Source of the DNA: an uncultured Clostridia bacterium
Lineage (GTDB): Bacteria > Bacillota > Clostridia > Oscillospirales > Acutalibacteraceae
Direction of reading: 5' to 3'
Assembly: GCA_945875045.1 (NCBI GenBank)
Contig: CAMCIX010000021.1
Location: 1 to 11,218, forward strand
DNA: 11,218 bases
Program-made: the position numbers and the translations under genes
The notes under the pieces: model-generated
Seen by the model: the letters and a program-made list of their open reading frames with translations, nothing else
What the model was told of the DNA's origin: nothing
The model's database searches: none
In this document: positions 6,269-11,218 of the stretch, one piece after another
Position numbering within the stretch: position 1 is the stretch's first letter
Layout of the letters: each line of letters begins with the position of its first letter

Positions 6269-8113
6269 ATGAAGGATCAGGAATTTGAAAGACTGCTTTT
6301 ATCGGTGCAAAAGCCCGGGCGATACTCGGGCGGCGAGATAAACAGCGTAATAAAGGACAAAGAAACGGTGGACGTGCGGTTTGCCTTCTGCTTTCCCGAC
6401 ACCTACGAGATAGGTATGTCCCACCTTGGAATGAAGATACTCTATTCCCAGTTCAACAGCCGAGAGGACATCTGGTGCGAGCGGGTGTTCGCGCCGTGGC
6501 CCGATTTTGAGGAGGCTATGCGGAAGAACAATATCCCGCTTTTCGCTCTCGAAAGCCGCGACAGCATTAAGGATTTCGACTTTATCGGCTTTACTTTGCA
6601 GTACGAAATGTGCTATACAAACGTGCTTAATATGCTCGACCTTGCGGGACTGCCTGTAAGGAGCGAGGACAGGCACGAATTATCTCCCCTTGTGGTGGCG
6701 GGCGGACCCTGCTGTTGCAACGCCGAGCCCCTTGCCGACTTTATAGACCTGTTTTTCTTAGGCGAGGGCGAGGAGGTCGATTTAGAGGTTATCGACCTTT
6801 ACAAGGAGTTTAAGAAAAAGGGCGGCAGTAAGGCGGAATTTTTGCGCGCCGCCGCGAAAATAGAGGGGGTTTACGTCCCCTCGCTTTATGATGTATGCTA
6901 TAACGAGGACGGCACGGTTAAGGCTGTAACGCCTAAGGATGGCGCGCCTAAACAAGTAAAAAAGCGGATTATTAAGGATATGAATAAGGTTTTTTATCCT
7001 GATAAATTTGTTGTCCCCTTTATTGAGATAGTCCACGACCGCGCCGTGCAGGAAATTTTCCGCGGCTGTATTCGGGGCTGTAGGTTCTGTCAGGCGGGCT
7101 TTATCTACCGCCCTGTAAGGGAAAAGAGCGCCGATACAATCAACCGTCAGGCAAAAGCCCTCTGCGAAAGCACGGGGTATGACGAGATTTCCATGTCCTC
7201 GTTAAGCACCAGCGACTACACAGAATTAGAACCCCTCCTTAACAAAATGCTTTGCTGGACGGAGCCTAACGAAATAAGCCTTGCTCTGCCCTCCTTGCGG
7301 GTAGACAATTTCTCAAAGGAATTGCTTGAAAAGATAAACCACGTAAGAAAAAGCGGGCTTACCTTTGCGCCCGAGGCGGGTACGCAGAGACTTCGGGACG
7401 TTATTAACAAAAACGTCACCGAGGAGGAGATTTTCCGCACCTGCAAAACCGCCTTTGAGGGGGGCTACACGGCGGTTAAGCTTTACTTTATGTTAGGTCT
7501 GCCCACAGAGACCGACGAGGACTTAGAGGGCATAGCCGCCTTAGGTCAAAAAATTATCGACCTTTTCTACAGTCTGCCCGAAAGACCAAAGGGTAAATCT
7601 CCCTCGGTCTCGATAAGCGTTTCCACCTTTGTTCCAAAGCCCTTTACCCCCTTCCAGTTCGAGCCGCAGATAGGCAAGGAGGAAATTGAAAGAAGACAAC
7701 AGCATTTAAAATATTCCAACAAAAACCGCAGGGTTAATATAAGCTGGCACGATTCCTCTACCAGCCTTTTAGAGGGGGCGTTTGCCCGCGGCGACCGCCG
7801 TATAGGCAGGGTTATAGAAGCCGCCTTTAAAAAGGGCTGTAGGTTCGACAGCTGGAACGAATTTTTCAAGCCCGAGCTTTGGGAGGAGGCGTTTAGGGAG
7901 ATCGGTCTGTCCCCCGAATTTTACGCGGGCAGAAAGCGCGAATATGACGAAATAAATCCTTGGGATCACCTTGATTACGGCGTGACCAAAAAATTCCTTA
8001 TTAAAGAAAACGAGCTCGCGCACAACGCCGTTACCACGCCTAACTGCCGCGAAAAGTGCGCCGGCTGCGGGGCTGCTTGCTACGGGGAGGGAGTCTGCTT
8101 TGAAAAACGTTAG
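6269..8113 (+). CDS. Uncharacterised radical SAM protein, partner of DUF2344 (TIGR03960-like)
   Basis: A 614-residue protein with an N-terminal B12-binding-like region (about 30-180), a radical SAM domain whose cluster motif is CIRGCRFC (Cys267, Cys271, Cys274), and a cysteine-rich C-terminus (Cys593, 597, 600, 604, 610) that could hold a second metal centre or bind a partner. The block FAPEAGTQRLRDVINKNV (367-384) is typical of this subgroup. I recognise it as the conserved family found fused or adjacent to DUF2344 proteins; no reaction is known to me, and the combination of domains suggests a methylation or rearrangement using radical chemistry. The stop overlaps the DUF2344 gene by 14 bases. 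The start follows a heptamer repeat and has only a weak GAGG five bases upstream. In many Clostridia this pair lies near ribonuclease G and ribosomal protein genes, which are not seen here. Confidence 0.88.
   Translation: MKDQEFERLLLSVQKPGRYSGGEINSVIKDKETVDVRFAFCFPDTYEIGMSHLGMKILYSQFNSREDIWCERVFAPWPDFEEAMRKNNIPLFALESRDSIKDFDFIGFTLQYEMCYTNVLNMLDLAGLPVRSEDRHELSPLVVAGGPCCCNAEPLADFIDLFFLGEGEEVDLEVIDLYKEFKKKGGSKAEFLRAAAKIEGVYVPSLYDVCYNEDGTVKAVTPKDGAPKQVKKRIIKDMNKVFYPDKFVVPFIEIVHDRAVQEIFRGCIRGCRFCQAGFIYRPVREKSADTINRQAKALCESTGYDEISMSSLSTSDYTELEPLLNKMLCWTEPNEISLALPSLRVDNFSKELLEKINHVRKSGLTFAPEAGTQRLRDVINKNVTEEEIFRTCKTAFEGGYTAVKLYFMLGLPTETDEDLEGIAALGQKIIDLFYSLPERPKGKSPSVSISVSTFVPKPFTPFQFEPQIGKEEIERRQQHLKYSNKNRRVNISWHDSSTSLLEGAFARGDRRIGRVIEAAFKKGCRFDSWNEFFKPELWEEAFREIGLSPEFYAGRKREYDEINPWDHLDYGVTKKFLIKENELAHNAVTTPNCREKCAGCGAACYGEGVCFEKR
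8086..8102 (+). promoter_or_regulatory. Ribosome binding site deciding the TTG start of the DUF2344 gene
   Basis: GGAGG at 8086-8090 lies nine bases before the TTG at 8100-8102. There is no ATG near the conserved N-terminus, and the TTG begins exactly where DUF2344 proteins start (MKNVRIFYTKTGRMKFVSH). The site lies inside the radical SAM coding sequence, where it also encodes glycine and glutamate codons. Confidence 0.8.
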
Positions 8114-8744
8114 AATTTTTTATACCAAAACCGGCAGAATGAAGTTTGTCTCCCACCTTGATATGAACCGCCTTATGACCCGTGTTATAAGAAAGGCGGG
8201 CATACCCGTGTGGTACACCGAGGGCTTTAACAGGCATATTTACATTAACTACGCCGTACCGCTCTCCTTAGGCTTTGAGGGCGTTTACGAGATTATGGAT
8301 ATTCGCCTTACCGACGATAATTTTTCCTTTGAGCAGACGCTTGAAAGGCTTAACGCCGCCGCGCCCGAGGGGATTGAGTTTTTGCGCGCCGATACCCCCG
8401 TTTTGCCTACAAAGGACATATTTTTTGCCGAATACGAGCTAACATTCGACCCCGAAAACGCTCCTCTTTATAAAAAGTTAAGGGAGTTTTTGTCGAAAGA
8501 GTCGGTAATTTGTCAGAAAAAGGACAAAAAGGGAAGATTAAAGGAATTTGATATTATTCCGAAAATCAAGCGCGCCGATATTTCGGATGAAAAAGCCTTG
8601 CTTGTCCTCTCTGCGGGAAACGAGGGAAATTTAAACCCCTCCCTTGTATTAAACGCATTTTTTGATGAGACAGGCACTCCGCCCGTTTTCTGCAAGGTCA
8701 AACGAATTATGCTTTATGATAAGGAATTAAAGATATTTGTTTAG
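8100..8744 (+). CDS. DUF2344 family protein (radical SAM partner)
   Basis: A 214-residue protein of unknown function. Recognisable family features are the start RIFYTKTGRMKFVSHLD, then LMTRVIRKAGIPVWYTEGFNRH and PLSLGFEGVYEIMDI. It has no transmembrane segment or signal peptide, so it is cytoplasmic. In other genomes the domain is fused to, or encoded next to, the same radical SAM family, implying a direct partnership as substrate-binding subunit, chaperone or modified target. Translation starts at a TTG with a strong ribosome site and overlaps the upstream gene by 14 bases, so the two products are probably made in fixed ratio. The gene is the last of the plus-strand block and faces the minus-strand sporulation genes across a repeat-rich gap. 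Confidence 0.88.
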   Translation: MKNVRIFYTKTGRMKFVSHLDMNRLMTRVIRKAGIPVWYTEGFNRHIYINYAVPLSLGFEGVYEIMDIRLTDDNFSFEQTLERLNAAAPEGIEFLRADTPVLPTKDIFFAEYELTFDPENAPLYKKLREFLSKESVICQKKDKKGRLKEFDIIPKIKRADISDEKALLVLSAGNEGNLNPSLVLNAFFDETGTPPVFCKVKRIMLYDKELKIFV

Positions 8745-8757
8745 TCAGAAAATAGAC

Positions 8758-8783
8758 GCGGAAGGCATAAATGCCTTCCCTAC
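8758..8783. repeat. GTAGGG-type hairpin repeat, copy 2 (inverted)
   Basis: Exact reverse complement of the 26 bases at 3-28. The hairpin core is 8760-8779. It follows the DUF2344 stop by 13 bases and could act in RNA as a bidirectional 3'-end structure for the converging transcripts, but no T-run follows. A TAGAC piece just before it (8753-8757) is a remnant of the heptamer unit. Confidence 0.85.
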
Positions 8784-8800
8784 AATGGGTAATTTAATTG

Positions 8801-8836
8801 GATTGCGTAGGGAACGGATTTATCCGTTCCACAATC
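8801..8836. repeat. GTAGGG-type hairpin repeat, variant arms
   Basis: Core at 8811-8830: GGAACGG, ATTTAT, CCGTTCC. Compared with the copies at 7-26 and 8760-8779, two arm positions differ and both are compensated on the opposite arm, while the centre ATTTAT is unchanged. An outer stem GATTG (8801-8805) with CAATC (8832-8836) extends the structure. Confidence 0.85.
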
Positions 8837-8851
8837 AAGAAATTAGACGGC

Positions 8852-8877
8852 GGACAGTAGGGGATGCCTGTCCCTAC
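8852..8877. repeat. Hairpin module with two competing stems
   Basis: GGACAG (8852-8857) can pair with CTGTCC (8868-8873), or GTAGGG (8857-8862) with CCCTAC (8872-8877). The two stems share bases and cannot form together. A heptamer-like AATTAGA at 8841-8847 precedes the module. Confidence 0.7.
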
Positions 8878-8895
8878 AAAATTCAATTGACCTAA

Positions 8896-9010
8896 GTAGG
8901 GACGGGTCTCACACTGCGGTGTTCGGTCCCTCGACGGCTCTGACAGTCCGCCGGACTGTCATTCACTACCGTCTCGCACGCTTACGCTACGTCCCCGACC
9001 GTCCGTTTAC
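8896..9010. repeat. Complex palindromic element, possible branched RNA fold
   Basis: Inside this block an outer stem GGACGG (8900-8905) with CCGTCC (8999-9004) encloses a small hairpin ACAC (8911-8914) with GTGT (8919-8922), then a stem GACGG (8933-8937) with CCGTC (8969-8973) that encloses a perfect ten-base inverted repeat, TGACAGTCCG (8941-8950) with CGGACTGTCA (8952-8961). An alternative pairing of AGGGAC (8898-8903) with GTCCCT (8926-8931) would compete with the outer stem. No open reading frame is evident here. It begins with GTAGGG like the neighbouring modules. Confidence 0.65.
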
Positions 9011-9019
9011 CAATTTCCG

Positions 9020-9047
9020 AACGGTAGGAGCAAGCCCCTGCCCTACG
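9020..9047. repeat. GC-rich hairpin module, second copy
   Basis: Bases 9027-9047 match 6171-6191 at 20 of 21 positions. GTAGG (9024-9028) can pair with CCTAC (9042-9046). AACGG (9020-9024) can alternatively pair with CCGTT at 9003-9007. Together with the preceding modules this fills the 322-base gap 8745-9066 between converging genes; apart from these repeats I see nothing else in it. Confidence 0.7.
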
Positions 9048-9066
9048 TTCCGATTATTCTTTAAAA

Positions 9067-9261
9067 TCAATTAAAAATTTCAATTTCAAAATCAAGTATT
9101 CTTAAAACATTCCCGTCCGGCTCGACGGCTTTTCGGTACTCGCCGAAGCCGACGAGCCTTGTATTTTCATATGCCTTTGCCGTGCCGACAATCCCGAAGA
9201 CAATGCAAAAAAGTATCACCGCCGACAGATACAGCGATTTAAAAAACAGCCTTACTTTTAT
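9067..9261 (-). CDS. Small membrane protein downstream of spoIIP, non-canonical start
   Basis: A 64-residue frame begins right after spoIIP and ends with TGA at 9069-9067. It has a basic N-terminus (KVRLFFKSLYLS), one hydrophobic segment (about residues 10-28, AVILFCIVFGIVG) and a mixed, ordered-looking tail containing RLVGFGEYRKAVEP and VLRILDFEIEIF. The domain layout reads as a single-pass protein with its C-terminus outside the membrane of origin. AAAGGAGAG (9276-9268) gives an excellent ribosome site, with GGAG eight bases before ATA at 9261, where one would expect ATG; a GTG at 9219 would cut off the basic end. So either AUA is used, or the base is a mutation or sequence error. I do not recognise the family. 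In B. subtilis a small membrane protein gene (yqxA) also follows spoIIP, a positional analogy only. A sporulation role is inferred from the operon. Confidence 0.65.
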   Translation of the reverse strand: MKVRLFFKSLYLSAVILFCIVFGIVGTAKAYENTRLVGFGEYRKAVEPDGNVLRILDFEIEIFN

Positions 9262-9267
9262 ATAAAT

Positions 9268-9276
9268 CTCTCCTTT
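9268..9276 (-). promoter_or_regulatory. Strong ribosome binding site of the small gene after spoIIP
   Basis: AAAGGAGAG on the minus strand lies 4 bases past the spoIIP stop (9283-9281), with no ATG, GTG or TTG at normal spacing. The best-placed codon is ATA at 9261-9259. The presence of such a strong site directly supports translation of the frame that follows. Confidence 0.7.
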
Positions 9277-9280
9277 TATT

Positions 9281-10321
9281 CTATGTAAGACCGCCTAATA
9301 ATTCCGCTATTGCGTTTCCTACTAACTCTGCGGAATAATGCGCCTCGGAAAGGGTGTTCGCGTCGGTGCCGAACTCTATTAAAAGCGAGCCTGTAGTAAG
9401 GCTTTCATTATAGTTTTTAGACATCAGGCTTAACGGGCGGGCGAGGGTCGGGTATTTTTCCTCAATTTTCTGCTGAAGCCTTACCGCCAATTTTAAATTT
9501 TCCTTCCAATTCGGAAAATTTGTAACCCCGCCGCTCTGCGAGCCCATTACAAGCATCACCTGCGCCGCCTTTTTTCCCTCGATTTCGGTTACTAACTTTA
9601 CCTTGTCGGTATCATTCGCGCTTACCGCGTCGCGGTGGAGGTCAAGCACAATTTTTATTGTGGGATATTTTTTTAAATAGTCCGTTATTGTCTTAGCCGC
9701 CCTCGAATAACTGCCCGTGTAGTTTGGATAATCGTGCTCTGTTACATCGTGAATAGTCTTTATCCCCGCGGCGTTAAGCTTATCCGCTACAATATTGCCT
9801 ACGCTTACCATATTTTTTTCGGTCTCGCGGGTGCGGGAGGAAAAGGCGGCGGTGTAAAAGTCGGAAGCCTCGGTCATATAGGTCTCGGTGGTGTGGGTGT
9901 GCATAATAAGCACCTGCGGACTGTCGGAGTATTCTATTTTAAAGCCTAACGGGGCTTCTAACAGCTCTTTTATATTTATTTCAAGGTCGGTGCTGTTCTT
10001 TAAATAAACCTTATTGTAGGAAAGCCCCGCGTTATAGGGGGAGATGTATCTGCTTATAATTTTTCCCTTTACCGCTCCCTCGGTATTTGCGGCGACCGAC
10101 TCGGTTTTGTTCGGAGTCTCCTCCGCGGAGGCTTGGACGCTTTCCTTATTTTCTGTTTCGGTTATAATATCTTTATCGGTTTCCTCTTGACTTACGGTAA
10201 ATTCAGGCGCGCTTATTTCAACCTCACCCCTAAAGCAAAGGCTGTAGGCGTTGTAGCCGATTAGAGCGACGGCGACCGCAAAGACGGTAACAAGCCTTAA
10301 TATTCCCGAATTTCCGCGCAT
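9281..10321 (-). CDS. spoIIP: Stage II sporulation protein P (SpoIIP)
   Basis: Peptidoglycan amidase and endopeptidase that works with SpoIID and SpoIIM to thin the septal wall and drive engulfment of the forespore. The N-terminus is a membrane anchor (about residues 7-28), followed by a low-complexity Glu/Thr/Ser-rich linker (about 35-85) and the zinc-dependent catalytic domain. Family motifs visible: IMHTHTTETY (139-148), EHDYPNYTGSY (195-205), LDLHRDA (226-232) and LLIEFGTDANTLSEA (313-327), with Glu316 in the position of the amidase catalytic glutamate. Length (346) is normal. The ATG is preceded by AAGGGGG. It lies 44 bases downstream of gpr in the same direction, the classic gpr-spoIIP order. 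Confidence 0.95.
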   Translation of the reverse strand: MRGNSGILRLVTVFAVAVALIGYNAYSLCFRGEVEISAPEFTVSQEETDKDIITETENKESVQASAEETPNKTESVAANTEGAVKGKIISRYISPYNAGLSYNKVYLKNSTDLEINIKELLEAPLGFKIEYSDSPQVLIMHTHTTETYMTEASDFYTAAFSSRTRETEKNMVSVGNIVADKLNAAGIKTIHDVTEHDYPNYTGSYSRAAKTITDYLKKYPTIKIVLDLHRDAVSANDTDKVKLVTEIEGKKAAQVMLVMGSQSGGVTNFPNWKENLKLAVRLQQKIEEKYPTLARPLSLMSKNYNESLTTGSLLIEFGTDANTLSEAHYSAELVGNAIAELLGGLT

Positions 10322-10365
10322 ATTTTCGCCCCCTTCAAGGCTATTTTATGCGGCTTTTTTTCGGG

Positions 10366-11174
10366 TTATACCAGCTGAGCTAGAATATCGCGGTCAATTT
10401 CGGGCTGTAAAAAAATATTAAGCGCCTGCGACAGTATTTCGCTTATCCTGTCGCATAAAAGGTCGACCTCTTTTGGGGTTACGAACATATCCGCGCTTTT
10501 CTCGGTCTTAGCACCCGTAAGCTCGGCGGCGAGTGCCTCTGCGTCCATAACCGTGGGAACGCCTATGGCGATAACCGGCACTCCGAGGGTTTTTTCGCTT
10601 ATTTCGCGGCGCGAATTTTTTACCCCCGAGCCGGGAGTAATTCCTGTATTACAAAGCTGTAATGTTGTAAAAAGTCTTGCTGCACTGCCCGCCGCGAGGG
10701 CGTCTATTACTATTACCGCGTCGGGTCTTGTCGCGTCAACCGCACATTTTATAAGCTCGGTTGTCTCTATCCCCGTCTGACCGAGTACCCCCGGCGAAAT
10801 AACCGAAACGCTTTTAAGCCCCTTTAGCCCTATGCTTTCGGCAAACTGCCCCGTGATATGCCTTGTGGCTAATATTTGCCTTGCCGTAAGGGGTCCCACC
10901 GCGTCGGGGGTAATATCGGTGTTTCCGAGCCCCGCCACAAGTATCCTTTCTTTTCTTTCGGATAAAAGCCGACAAAGCTCCCCTATAACCGCATTTTGAA
11001 GCCCCGAATAATCGCTTATTTTGAGAATCGGCGGAAATTCCAGCGTTATATATTCACCGATAGGTCGGTTTATCGCCCTTTCCCCATTTTCGGAGGTTAT
11101 TTTTATTCTTGTTATTTTAATTTCGCCGTCGGTTTCGCTTGCTTGCTCCACCCCGTCTGTTTTCTCATTAAGAC
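10366..11174 (-). CDS. gpr: Spore germination protease GPR, 5' end missing
   Basis: Protease of family A25 that is stored as a zymogen in the spore and degrades small acid-soluble proteins at germination. Visible family blocks: ILVAGLGNTDITPDAVGP, SPGVLGQTGIETTELIK, VIDALAAG, NTGITPGSGVKNSRREIS, LGVPVIAIGVPTVMDA and FVTPKEVDLL. The aspartates in TPDAVGP and VIDALAA correspond to those known to be essential in Bacillus GPR. The frame stays open past a GTG at 11151 up to the contig end: residues LNEKTDG precede it. The conserved N-terminus with RTDLA and the propeptide is therefore lost beyond 11174, and GTG 11151 is not a real start. Compared with Bacillus GPR, about 40 residues between PTVMDA and FVTPKEVD are missing, giving a compact form. 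Confidence 0.93.
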
Positions 11175-11218
11175 CTGTCTCTTATACACATCTCCGAGCC
11201 CACGAGACCTCTCTACAT
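11175..11218. other. Nextera sequencing adapter and index (artefact)
   Basis: Bases 11175-11193 are the Tn5 mosaic end CTGTCTCTTATACACATCT, followed by CCGAGCCCACGAGAC (11194-11208), which completes the standard Nextera read-through adapter. The next eight bases, CTCTCTAC, match from memory the i7 index N707, and the final AT begins the following constant adapter part. This is untrimmed library adapter, not genomic sequence, and the true contig end is 11174. Confidence 0.98.

Noticed and set aside
6299..6676. Minus-strand frame of 125 codons inside the radical SAM gene
   Set aside because: It is a shadow of a clear conserved gene, without a ribosome site or recognisable domains.
8896..9010. 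Known riboswitch or 6S/T-box type RNA
   Set aside because: The location between converging genes, the absence of a downstream gene on either strand, and no recognised core motif argue against it.
11149..11151. GTG as the start codon of gpr
   Set aside because: The frame continues open to the adapter, and the conserved N-terminus of the family is missing, so the gene is truncated by the contig end.
11175..11193. End of a natural Tn5/IS50 element
   Set aside because: The sequence is the engineered mosaic end followed by Nextera adapter and index bases, so it is a library artefact.

Overview
The window looks like chromosomal DNA of a spore-forming Clostridia-type member of the Bacillota, probably an uncultured Oscillospirales-like lineage. 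Two sporulation genes are present (gpr, spoIIP). Start sites carry strong AGGAG-type ribosome binding sites, and the best promoters are near-consensus sigma-A. Dispersed hairpin repeats sit between genes. The lineage call is an inference from gene content, not a search. The right edge is not biology: the last 44 bases (11175-11218) are a Nextera transposase adapter plus an index, so the contig ends at 11174 and cuts the first gene of the sporulation operon.

Layout. (1) 1-64: a hairpin repeat and a heptamer array that supplies the stop codon of trxB. (2) 45-965, minus: trxB, thioredoxin reductase. It diverges from greA through a back-to-back promoter region (1031-1100). (3) 1123-6100, plus: greA, thyX, tmk, a DJ-1/PfpI-family gene, mltG and a U32 peptidase-family (TrhP-like) gene. 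A second strong promoter lies before thyX; from there on the genes overlap or nearly touch. thyX and tmk form a two-step route from dUMP to dTDP. greA, mltG and the U32 gene echo a neighbourhood known from Bacillus subtilis (mltG, trmR, trhP1, trhP2, udk, greA). (4) 6101-6268: intergenic region with two oppositely oriented heptamer arrays around a GC-rich hairpin module. (5) 6269-8744, plus: a conserved but uncharacterised pair, a large radical SAM protein and a DUF2344 protein, coupled by a 14-base overlap and a TTG start. (6) 8745-9066: an intergenic region between converging genes, packed with hairpin modules. (7) 9067-11174, minus: gpr (5' end missing), spoIIP and a previously overlooked 64-residue membrane protein gene with no normal start codon. 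This is the gpr-spoIIP sporulation operon, in which SpoIIP degrades septal peptidoglycan during engulfment and GPR degrades small acid-soluble spore proteins at germination.

Most of the window is ordinary core-genome content. The parts that deserve a second look are the composite repeat family (TCTAAYN heptamers plus GTAGGG-type hairpins with compensatory arm changes), the hidden small gene after spoIIP, the thymidylate kinase whose DRY motif reads GRY, the radical SAM/DUF2344 pair, and the adapter contamination.
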